49,087 nucleotides of DNA from an uncultured Rhodospirillales bacterium (GTDB lineage Bacteria > Pseudomonadota > Alphaproteobacteria > CACIAM-22H2). The stretch is from contig CAIOSQ010000274.1 of assembly GCA_903860935.1 (NCBI GenBank), forward strand, positions 1 through 49,087, in the 5' to 3' direction. Below are positions 23,467 through 30,454 of this stretch, piece by piece. The translations under genes were made by a program, and so were the position numbers. Below the pieces are notes generated by a model, which did not search any database, was not told where the DNA came from, and saw nothing but the letters and a program-made list of their open reading frames with translations. Every line of letters begins with the position of its first letter. Position 1 is the stretch's first letter.

Positions 23467-25868
23467 GAGGCACCTCCGCGACGGATCATGGCGACGTATT
23501 CCTCTGGCCGCACGCGGATCGCCGCGCCGGTCGGACATGCACGCACGCAGGCCGCGCCACCTTCGATGCCATGGCACATGTCGCACTTCACCGCTTTCTT
23601 GCGGCTGGACTCGCCGCCATGGTGCTTCTTCGCCGCCTTGTTCTCTCCGGGGCCCGGGCCGCGGCCGAAGAACAGCCAGCTCAGCAGGCCGGGCTTTTCT
23701 TCCGCCGGAGCGGCCATCTTGATCACGCCATAGGGGCAGTTGCGCTCGCAATTGCCGCAGCCGATGCAGGTGTCGGCGATCGTCACCTCGCCGCTGGGCG
23801 CGCGCTTGATCGCGTCGGGCGGGCATTCCTTCATGCAACTCGGATGCTCGCAGTGGCGGCATGAGGTCGGCACGTGGATCGAGGCGAAGGTGGCCCCGGC
23901 CTCGCGATCCAGCCGCGAGATCCGGTCATGCGTCTCGGCGCAGGCCTTCTCGCAATTGTCGCAGCGGATGCACAGCGTCTCGTCGATCAGCAGCACGTCG
24001 GTGGCTTCGCCGAGGCCCTCGCGCATGAGGAAGTTGACGAGGGCACCGCTTTCGCTGTCGGCGGTCTGATGCGCGCTGCTGCGCACGCGCTCGCTGAATT
24101 TTTCCTCCACCCGGCGCCGCAATTCGGGGGCCGCGTCCAGCAGGTCTCGCACCGCGGCCGCAGGCAGCTTGATCACCTGGGTGGCCACGGCGGCCTTGAC
24201 CGATGCCGTGCGCGGCGCGTTGCGCAGCAGGGCCATCTCGCCGACATAGTTGCCCGCCGCGAGATAGGTGAGGACGACTTCCTGACCGCCGACCATGCGG
24301 GAGACCAGCACCGATCCCGAGCGGATCAGGTACATCGCGTCGTCGGTGGCACCTTCCTGGATCAGGATCTCGCCGGCCTTGAGCGAGACGATCTCCGCCT
24401 CGCGGATCACCGGCGCCAGGATGGCGCTGTCGAGATCCTGGCCGAGATAGCTCTTCACCACGCGCACGATCGCGACCTCGTCGATCGCGCGCGCCACGCT
24501 CGGCACCGAGCGCTGCAGTCGCAGCATGGTGTTGCGCGGCACCTCGAGCAGCAGCGCGCCATCGCGCGCGATCACCGTCGCGCCGCGACGGCGGCCCGAG
24601 AGGAGGCCGATCTCGCCGAAGAATTCGCCGCCGCGCAGCACCGGGTTTGCTGGCGCGCCGGCCTCGCCGATCAGAACCTCCACGCTGCCGTCGACGATGG
24701 CGTAGAAGCTGTTGGTGTAGTCGTTGCGCTCGAAGATCTTCTGTCCTGGCGCGGCCAGATGGACCTCCGATGTCAGGAGGAATTCGCGGATCTGCAGCGG
24801 CGAGAGTTCCGCGAAGACCGGCACCTGCTCGCGGATCGTCGCGATGAACGGGCTGACCGCGAGGCCGGGTTGCGCGGCGTCGAGCTTGGCCTGGATCAGC
24901 GGTTCGTCGGCCGGCGCCACCGGGTTGCCGAGGATGTACTCGACGACCTCGTAGCCCTGGTTCATGCATTGCTTGATCAGCGGATAGCCGGCCAGCGCGC
25001 CGATGATGTAGAGGCCGGGCACATTGGATTCGTAATGGTCGCTGACGACCGGGAAGGCCGACGGGCTGTCGCTTCCGAACACGATGCCGCAGGATTCGAC
25101 GAATTTGCGCGGCGGCAAGGCGCCGAGCCGCGCGATGACGCGGTCGCACCGGATTCGTGTCTCGCCATCCGCCGTGTCGACGGTCATCCAGCCTGGTTCG
25201 AGGCGCTTGGGCGCGGTGCGGACCATCGCCTGCATACGGCCGTCGGCGATCGCCGTCTGGAGGAGCTGGACGTTGGCCGGTTTGGCGTTGGGATACTCTG
25301 CACCGCGGTTGAGGATCGTCACCGTGTTGGCGTTGGACAGGACGAGGGCGTTCTCGATGCCGGCGTCGCCGGTGCCGACGACCACGATATGCTCGTCCTG
25401 GAATTCGTCGGGATCGTCCAACTGGTACTGGACGGACGGCAACTCGGCCCCGGGCACCGTGAGCTTGCGCAGATTGCCCTGGAGACCGATCGCGAGCACG
25501 ACCGCGCGCGCGCGCACGACGCTGCGATCGGCGAGGGTGAGGCGGAAATCGCCGCGTTCGCCCTTGATGCCGACGACCTCCGCGTTGAGCCGCACGTTGC
25601 ATCCTGCCGCCTCGACGCCGCGATCCCAGGTCTCCAGCACGGTCTCGCGCGAACCCTCGGCGAAGCCGACATCGGCGCGCAGCGGCAGGATGTCCGGCGT
25701 CGCCATGACGTGCTTGCGCCGCTGGTACTTGTAGATCGTGTCCGACAGGTGCCCGGTGCGCTCGAGCAAAACGTGGCTGACGCCGCGCGCGGCGGCCCTG
25801 GTGACCGCGGCGATCCCGCCCGGCCCCGAGCCGACAATGGCAATTTCGAAGATGTCGTCGCCGCTCAT
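23463..25868 (-). CDS. FAD/NAD(P) oxidoreductase - two cNMP-binding domains - four-cluster ferredoxin fusion
   Basis: An 801-residue soluble protein. Residues 8-315 are a pyridine-nucleotide-disulfide-oxidoreductase-like module: FAD motif GSGPGG at 13-18, NAD(P) motif VVVGTGDAGIE at 162-172 and a FAD-closing segment around LYIIGALAGYP. There is no CxxC redox pair, so it is not a true thioredoxin reductase. Two CRP-type cyclic-nucleotide domains follow: one (about 350-455) has FGEIGLLSGRRRGATV, the second (about 480-590) has GEMALLRNAPRTASV. Residues 630-785 hold four Cys clusters of the DmsB/NrfC type (CIRCDNCEKAC, CRHCEHPSCMKEC, CIGCGNCERNC, CDMCHG..CVRAC), for up to four [4Fe-4S] centres. 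ATG 25868 is preceded by GGAGG at 25874-25878. First gene of the operon. Confidence 0.92.
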   Translation of the reverse strand: MSGDDIFEIAIVGSGPGGIAAVTRAAARGVSHVLLERTGHLSDTIYKYQRRKHVMATPDILPLRADVGFAEGSRETVLETWDRGVEAAGCNVRLNAEVVGIKGERGDFRLTLADRSVVRARAVVLAIGLQGNLRKLTVPGAELPSVQYQLDDPDEFQDEHIVVVGTGDAGIENALVLSNANTVTILNRGAEYPNAKPANVQLLQTAIADGRMQAMVRTAPKRLEPGWMTVDTADGETRIRCDRVIARLGALPPRKFVESCGIVFGSDSPSAFPVVSDHYESNVPGLYIIGALAGYPLIKQCMNQGYEVVEYILGNPVAPADEPLIQAKLDAAQPGLAVSPFIATIREQVPVFAELSPLQIREFLLTSEVHLAAPGQKIFERNDYTNSFYAIVDGSVEVLIGEAGAPANPVLRGGEFFGEIGLLSGRRRGATVIARDGALLLEVPRNTMLRLQRSVPSVARAIDEVAIVRVVKSYLGQDLDSAILAPVIREAEIVSLKAGEILIQEGATDDAMYLIRSGSVLVSRMVGGQEVVLTYLAAGNYVGEMALLRNAPRTASVKAAVATQVIKLPAAAVRDLLDAAPELRRRVEEKFSERVRSSAHQTADSESGALVNFLMREGLGEATDVLLIDETLCIRCDNCEKACAETHDRISRLDREAGATFASIHVPTSCRHCEHPSCMKECPPDAIKRAPSGEVTIADTCIGCGNCERNCPYGVIKMAAPAEEKPGLLSWLFFGRGPGPGENKAAKKHHGGESSRKKAVKCDMCHGIEGGAACVRACPTGAAIRVRPEEYVAMIRRGGAS

Positions 25869-26081
25869 CGCTGCCTCCACGCATCCCCTGCCGCCAGCCA
25901 TCCCTGCCGCCAGCCATCCCTGCCGCCAGCCATCCCTGCCGCCAGCACGATTTACGCCCGCCCGCGGGCCTCACGCGCCGTCCATCTCTGGCCGCGCGCG
26001 CGGGATCGTCGGCCCATGTGCCGGCATGTCGCAGGCAACAGGTTATTGCGTGTGGCGATTCCGGAAAAGGATTTAGCGAAC
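25869..26081. promoter_or_regulatory. divergent control region between the electron-transfer operon and the HDAC-family gene
   Basis: A 213-base spacer holding the ribosome-binding site of the minus-strand operon (25874-25878), the four tandem 16-mers, a GC palindrome around 25957-25968, and then an AT-richer stretch (26040-26080) that is the likeliest place for a promoter toward the plus strand. I could not fix a -35/-10 pair on either strand with confidence. Confidence 0.4.
25882..25946. repeat. four tandem copies of a 16-base repeat upstream of the electron-transfer operon
   Basis: The unit CATCCCTGCCGCCAGC (plus-strand reading) occurs at 25899-25914, 25915-25930 and 25931-25946 without a mismatch, and at 25882-25898 with one extra C. 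The block begins only 4 bases beyond the Shine-Dalgarno sequence of the FAD/cNMP/ferredoxin gene, so it lies in its 5' leader or core promoter. It could be a regulator-binding array, a leader with repeat-number variation, or a neutral slippage product. Confidence 0.9.
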
Positions 26082-27077
26082 TTGCCCGGTGTCCTGCATT
26101 CGACCGACATTGGCGGCTGCCATGCATCCAGCACGCCGGAGCCCGCCAATGACCAACTGCTTCTGTCCCACCCGGCTTGCCTGGACCATGATCCGGGGCC
26201 CGGACATCCGGAATCGCCGGCCCGCCTGCGCGCCGTACTCGCGGCCCTCTCCGCGCCGGGCTTCGCGGGGCTCGCCCGCGCCGAGGCGCCGCGCGCCGGG
26301 ATTGATCTGCTCGAACTTGCCCATCCGCGTCGCCATGCCGAGGCGCTGCTGGCGGCGGTTCCGGCCTCCGGTCACGCGCGGGTCGATGCCGACACGGTGG
26401 TGAGCCCGGGGTCCGGCGAGGCGGCGCTGCGCGCCGTGGGCGCCGTCGTGGCCGCCGTCGACGCGGTGATGGCGGGGACCGCCCGCAATGCCTTCTGCGC
26501 CGTTCGCCCGCCCGGTCACCACGCCGAGGCCGGTACCGCCATGGGCTTCTGCCTGTTCAACGCGGTCGCGATCGGCGCGCTGCACGCGCGGCGCGCCCAT
26601 GGGGTGAGGCGGGTGGCGGTGGTCGATTTCGACGTGCATCACGGCAACGGCACCCAGGCGATCCTGGAGGGCGATCCCGGCTTCTTTTTCGCCTCGACCC
26701 ATCAGATGCCTCTTTACCCGGGCACCGGCGACCCGGCCGAGCGTGGCGTGGCGAAGAACGTGCTCAACGTGGCATTGCGACCGCACGCGGATGGCGATGC
26801 GTTCCGACGCGCCATGACCGAGCGGGTGCTGCCGGCGCTCGATGGCTTCGCGCCGGAACTGATCCTGGTGTCGGCCGGCTTCGACGCCCATCACCGTGAC
26901 CCGCTCGCCGCGATCGATCTCGAGACCGAGGATTACGGCTGGGCGACGACCGCGATCGCCGAGGTCGCGGCGCGGCACGCAGGCGGGCGGCTGGTCTCAT
27001 CCCTCGAGGGCGGGTACGACCTCGTCGCCCTTGGCGAGTCGGCCGCGGCCCATGTCACGGCGCTGATGGCGGCTTGA
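26082..27077 (+). CDS. histone-deacetylase-family hydrolase (class II/acetylpolyamine type), start problematic
   Basis: The deacetylase fold is clear: LLLSHPACLDHDPGPGHPE near the N-terminus, RPPGHHAE, VDFDVHHGNGTQ (metal Asp and His), SAGFDAHHRDPLA (metal Asp) and the C-terminal SLEGGYD. Bacterial relatives deacetylate acetylpolyamines or acetylated amides in the cytosol. No ATG is in frame near the N-terminus; TTG 26082 (used here, 331 residues) or GTG 26052 are the only nearby options. A well-placed ATG at 26149, with GGAG at 26138-26141, is one base out of frame with the domain and would read M-T-N if a base were added. That suggests a frameshift or sequencing error at the start. The last 23 bases overlap the convergent transporter gene. 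Confidence 0.85.
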   Translation: MPGVLHSTDIGGCHASSTPEPANDQLLLSHPACLDHDPGPGHPESPARLRAVLAALSAPGFAGLARAEAPRAGIDLLELAHPRRHAEALLAAVPASGHARVDADTVVSPGSGEAALRAVGAVVAAVDAVMAGTARNAFCAVRPPGHHAEAGTAMGFCLFNAVAIGALHARRAHGVRRVAVVDFDVHHGNGTQAILEGDPGFFFASTHQMPLYPGTGDPAERGVAKNVLNVALRPHADGDAFRRAMTERVLPALDGFAPELILVSAGFDAHHRDPLAAIDLETEDYGWATTAIAEVAARHAGGRLVSSLEGGYDLVALGESAAAHVTALMAA

Positions 27078-27975
27078 CGCGCTCGCGCCGCGCCTCGCGA
27101 TGGATGATGAACAGGCCTGAGGCGATGACGATCGCGCCGCCGATCGCCGCGTCACGGGTCGGCGTCTCGCTCCAGATCAGCCAGGCGAGCAGGGCCGTCA
27201 CGATCAGCGAGAAATACTCGAAGGGCATCACGATCGCGGGCGGGGCATATTGAAAGGCACGGGTGAGGGCGATCTGCGCCACCCCGCCGACCAGTCCCAG
27301 CGCCAGAAGAAGCGCGAGGTCGGCGAGCGTGTCCGGCGTGACCCAGACGAAGGGCAGGATCGGCAGCGTCGCCAGCGTCACCAAGGCCATGTAGACGAAC
27401 ACGATCGTCTCGCCCGGCTCGTCACGCGCGAGTTGTCGGATCGAGATCACCACCACCGCGTAGGCGAGCGCGCTGGACAGCGCCAGGGCGCCGCCGATCG
27501 CCGCCGCGTGCTGGGCTCCCGACAGCATGGCGCCGGGCTGGAGCATGACGATCACGCCGGCGAAGCCGGCCACCACGGCGAGCCAGCGGCGCCATCCGAC
27601 GGCCTCGCCCAGCAGCGGCACGGAGAGCGCGGTGACGAAGATCGGCGCGGCGAAGTTGATGGCCACCACGTCCGCCGCCGGCAGGTACTGGAACGCGGCG
27701 AAGCTGGTCGCCATCGCGAACATCCCGAAGCCGCCGCGCACGAGATGCCCCAGCGGTCGGTTTGGCCGCATGAGCGCGAGGCCGCGCGGATGGCGGTGCA
27801 TGAGCGCCAGCGCCGGGATCAGGGCGAGCGCGCAGCGGAAGAACATCAGCTGGACCAGCGAGAAGCGCGGCCCGAGCCATTTCACCGTCAGGAAGACGAG
27901 CGAGAACAGCACGACGCTGGACAGCATCGCCACGATGCCGCGCAGCACCCGGTCGGGAGCGCGTCCGGTCTGCAT
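27055..27975 (-). CDS. EamA/DMT-family transporter
   Basis: A 306-residue inner-membrane protein with ten predicted hydrophobic helices arranged as two EamA repeats (about 14-145 and 160-295). Matching features include FFRCALALIPAL in the third helix, ALQ-type FQYLPAADVVAINFAAPIFVTALS in the fourth, and the parallel stretch AFQYAPPAIVMPFEYFSLIVTALLAWL in the second repeat. These proteins export metabolites or amino acids; the substrate cannot be inferred. It begins 4 bases after the stop of the lipoprotein gene and is probably co-transcribed with it. Confidence 0.9.
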   Translation of the reverse strand: MQTGRAPDRVLRGIVAMLSSVVLFSLVFLTVKWLGPRFSLVQLMFFRCALALIPALALMHRHPRGLALMRPNRPLGHLVRGGFGMFAMATSFAAFQYLPAADVVAINFAAPIFVTALSVPLLGEAVGWRRWLAVVAGFAGVIVMLQPGAMLSGAQHAAAIGGALALSSALAYAVVVISIRQLARDEPGETIVFVYMALVTLATLPILPFVWVTPDTLADLALLLALGLVGGVAQIALTRAFQYAPPAIVMPFEYFSLIVTALLAWLIWSETPTRDAAIGGAIVIASGLFIIHREARRERVKPPSAP

Positions 27976-27979
27976 GCGC

Positions 27980-29017
27980 TCAGGCCCTCCGCCCGGCGCC
28001 GAGTTCGGTCAGCATCCGCAGCCGCGAGAGATTGGCGCGCAGACGCAGCACGAGGCTCTCCATGAGCGGCCGCGCGCCATCCAGGGCGCGGGCCAGCCGC
28101 GATTCCGTGTCGGCATCCTCGACGAGCGGTGCGAAGCGGGCGACGGCGTCGAGGAAATCCGTCTCCGCCTCCAGCCCATCCTCGTAGCTGCGGATCACGC
28201 GCCCGATGGCGCCGCGCTGCGCGTAGGGTAGATCCGCCGCCGCCCGCTTCAGGGCGGCGATCTTCGCCAGCGCCGCGGCCAGGGCCTCGCCGCGCTCTTC
28301 GGCCACGGCGACGATATCCGTGCGCGCGACGGGATCGAGCCGGCCGCGCCTCGCGAAGCCGTCGATGGCGCGCAGCACGATGGCGTTGCCGCGCCAGCGC
28401 GCCGCCTGCAACTCACGCTCCGGCAGCGGGTCGGAATCCGGCGTCAGGAGCCCGGCGACGAGATCGGCGAAGACCATGTCGGCGCGCACCTGGACGTCGA
28501 GCAGCTGGATCAGGGTCGCGCCCAGGGCGGCGGCGTCCGCGCGCGCGAGCGGCCCGAGCGCGATCGCGATCGTGGCGAGGCGCGGCAACCCGTCGGCGCA
28601 GGCCTCGAGCCCGGCGCGCATGCGCGCGACCTGTTCCTGAACGTCGGCCGCCAGGGCCAATTGCTCGTCGTCGCCGATGGCGAAAGGCGGAAGGCCGGCA
28701 AGGCCGTGACGTGTCTCCGCCGCAGCCTGGGCAAGGGCGGCGACCGTCGGCTCCACTGGCGGCGGCTCGACCCCGGCACCGGGCTGTCGCGCACGCACGA
28801 CCAGGGCGACGAAGGCGCCGGCCAACTGGCTGGCATCCAGCATGCGCTGCACCGCGTCGAGACGCGGCTGCATCCAGTCCTCGAAGGCAGCGGCCGCCGC
28901 CGCGTCGCGGGCGGGGGCCGCGCGGGCGGGTTCGTGGAGGACCGGCTGCTCCGCCGGCGCGCAGGCCATGAGTGCGGCGCCGATCGCGAGCGCGGCCAGG
29001 ACATGGGGAATGCGCAT
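27980..29017 (-). CDS. predicted lipoprotein of unknown function
   Basis: A 345-residue protein beginning MRIPHVLAALAIGAALMAC, a lipoprotein signal with lipobox LMAC, so Cys19 should be lipidated and the body periplasmic. The rest is almost entirely alanine/leucine-rich helix with no cysteines in the first half and no recognised motif; it may be a helical-bundle protein. ATG 29023 two codons upstream is an equally possible start. A longer reading frame reaches 29311 but would cross the divergent xseB promoter and destroy the signal peptide. Divergent from xseB and co-directional with the EamA transporter. I do not recognise a family. Confidence 0.75.
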   Translation of the reverse strand: MRIPHVLAALAIGAALMACAPAEQPVLHEPARAAPARDAAAAAAFEDWMQPRLDAVQRMLDASQLAGAFVALVVRARQPGAGVEPPPVEPTVAALAQAAAETRHGLAGLPPFAIGDDEQLALAADVQEQVARMRAGLEACADGLPRLATIAIALGPLARADAAALGATLIQLLDVQVRADMVFADLVAGLLTPDSDPLPERELQAARWRGNAIVLRAIDGFARRGRLDPVARTDIVAVAEERGEALAAALAKIAALKRAAADLPYAQRGAIGRVIRSYEDGLEAETDFLDAVARFAPLVEDADTESRLARALDGARPLMESLVLRLRANLSRLRMLTELGAGRRA

Positions 29018-29105
29018 GCCCATCCATCCTAGCCGCAAACCGTTTCCTTCGGTGCATCCTTTCCCGGGCGTGCCTGATGCGTGGAGGTCGGTTGCGCGGG
29101 AGATT

Positions 29106-29125
29106 GCCCCGCGCCGTGGCGGGGC
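29106..29125. repeat. GC-rich inverted repeat between the lipoprotein gene and xseB
   Basis: GCCCCGC at 29106-29112 pairs perfectly with GCGGGGC at 29119-29125 around a six-base loop. It lies 30 bases upstream of the xseB ATG in the 138-base divergent spacer (29018-29155). It could be an operator or a hairpin in the xseB leader; there is no T-run, so terminator function is unlikely. Confidence 0.5.
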
Positions 29126-29155
29126 TGTAGCTTGCGGCCGACAAGGAGACCGGAC

Positions 29156-29407
29156 ATGGCCCAGCCCCCGACCGATGGCGACATCGCTGCGCTCAGCTTC
29201 GAGGACGCCCTCAAGGAACTCGAGGAGATCGTCCGCGCCCTCGAACAGGGGAAGGGGCGGCTCGAGGATGCGATCCGCAACTACGAGCGTGGCGCCGCGC
29301 TGAAGGCGCATTGCGAGCGCAAGCTCGCCGAGGCGGAGGCGCGGATCGAACAGATCACGCTCGGTGCGGGTGGCACCCCCGCCGCGCAGCCTGCCCGCTT
29401 CGAGTGA
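29156..29407 (+). CDS. xseB: exodeoxyribonuclease VII small subunit
   Basis: An 83-residue protein with the XseB pattern LSFEDALKELEEIVRALEQG near 14-33, followed by LEDAIRNYERGAALKAHCE and KLAEAEARIEQI. It forms a helical hairpin that assembles on XseA to give the exonuclease that degrades single-stranded DNA from both ends. AAGGAG at about 29142-29147 precedes the ATG by a normal distance. It lies just ahead of ispA, an arrangement common in proteobacteria. xseA is not in the window. Confidence 0.95.
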   Translation: MAQPPTDGDIAALSFEDALKELEEIVRALEQGKGRLEDAIRNYERGAALKAHCERKLAEAEARIEQITLGAGGTPAAQPARFE

Positions 29408-29417
29408 CCGAGCCGCG

Positions 29418-30308
29418 ATGACGCCCGATCTCGCGGATGCGCTGGCGAGCGATGCGGCCCGGGTGGAGGCCGCGCTCGATGGGCTGCTGACGCCGCCGGC
29501 GGGGCCGGAACGGCGCGTTTTCGAGGCGATGCGCTATGCGTGTCTGGCGGGCGGCAAGCGCTTGCGGCCCTTCCTGGTCCTCGAATCATGTCGGCTCTGC
29601 GACAGCGACGGCGAGGGCGCGCTGCGCATCGCGGCCGCGCTGGAGATGGTCCATTGCTATTCGCTGGTCCATGACGACCTGCCGGCGATGGACGACGACG
29701 ACATGCGCCGCGGTCGTCCGACGGTGCACAAGGCGTTCGACGAGGCGACCGCGATCCTCGCCGGCGACGGATTGCTGACCCGGGCCTTCGAGGTGCTCGC
29801 CGACCCGGCGACCCATCCCGATGGCGGGACGCGCGCGGCGCTCGTCCTTGCCCTCGCGCGCGCCGCGGGGCCCGACGGGATGGTCGGCGGGCAGATGATC
29901 GATCTCGCGGTCGAACATGTCGTCACCGGGATCGGCGAGATCACGCGCCTGCAGCGGCTCAAGACCGGGGCGCTCATCCAGTTCGCCTGCGAGGCCGGGG
30001 CGCTCGCCGCCCGCGCGCCCACGCCGCTTCACGACGCGCTGCGGTTCTACGCGCAGGATTTCGGGCTTGCCTTCCAGATGATCGACGACCTGCTCGACGT
30101 GGAGGGCAGCGCGGCGGCGATGGGCAAGGCCGTCGGCAAGGACGCCGCGCGCGGCAAGGCGACTTTCGTCTCGCTCCTTGGTGTCGATCGCGCCCGCGAC
30201 CAGGCGCATCGGCTCGCCGATCAGGCGGCGGCGCATCTCGCGCCGTTCGGGCGACGCGCTGGACGGCTGCGCGACCTCGCCGCCTGGGTCGTCAAGCGAA
30301 CATCCTGA
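29418..30308 (+). CDS. ispA: farnesyl diphosphate synthase
   Basis: A 296-residue short-chain trans-prenyltransferase that condenses isopentenyl diphosphate with dimethylallyl and geranyl diphosphate. The first aspartate-rich motif is DDLPAMDDDDMRRGRP (with the two-residue insertion typical of bacterial FPP synthases), preceded by GGKRLRP. The second is FQMIDDLLDVEG. KTGALI between them matches the substrate-binding Lys-Thr. Start ATG 29418 is 11 bases after xseB. Downstream, the gene that often follows ispA in related bacteria (dxs) is absent, and an inverted-repeat element and a MATE gene occur instead. Confidence 0.93.
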   Translation: MTPDLADALASDAARVEAALDGLLTPPAGPERRVFEAMRYACLAGGKRLRPFLVLESCRLCDSDGEGALRIAAALEMVHCYSLVHDDLPAMDDDDMRRGRPTVHKAFDEATAILAGDGLLTRAFEVLADPATHPDGGTRAALVLALARAAGPDGMVGGQMIDLAVEHVVTGIGEITRLQRLKTGALIQFACEAGALAARAPTPLHDALRFYAQDFGLAFQMIDDLLDVEGSAAAMGKAVGKDAARGKATFVSLLGVDRARDQAHRLADQAAAHLAPFGRRAGRLRDLAAWVVKRTS

Positions 30309-30397
30309 GCGCCGCCGACCCGGCGCCGTTTCGATTGCGCGCCTTCACCACCTGGCGCGCGATCGCCGGAGACGCGAATCACGCGTCAAAACAGATA

Positions 30398-30450
30398 TCT
30401 AGAGCAAGATCCGCGCTTCTATCGGCGCGAATCTTGCTCTAGAAGCGCGG
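30398..30450. repeat. nested inverted repeats with two mutually exclusive hairpins
   Basis: Outer pair: 30398-30416 pairs with 30425-30443 (19 bases, one mismatch, begins TCTAGAGCAAGAT, 8-base loop). Second pair: CCGCGCTTCT at 30411-30420 pairs perfectly with AGAAGCGCGG at 30441-30450. The two stems share bases at 30411-30416 and 30441-30443, so only one can form at a time. The element lies between ispA and the MATE gene and ends 4 bases before the MATE ATG, so the second hairpin covers the normal ribosome-binding region. It could be a REP-like intergenic element, a transcription attenuator, or both. Confidence 0.85.
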
Positions 30451-30454
30451 CATC

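Noticed and set aside
23463-23580. CDMCH in the ferredoxin domain as an extra c-type haem site
   Set aside because: The protein has no export signal, and the cysteines belong to the fourth cluster of a DmsB/NrfC-type domain, so haem c attachment is not expected.
18826-23733. A 1635-codon open frame on the plus strand
   Set aside because: It lies antisense to four genes with clear domains. High GC leaves the opposite frame free of stops, and its translation is low-complexity Arg/Gly/Ala without any motif.
23874-26081. Plus-strand open frame continuous with the deacetylase gene
   Set aside because: It is antisense to the FAD/cNMP/ferredoxin gene, and the homology of the deacetylase begins only near 26155.
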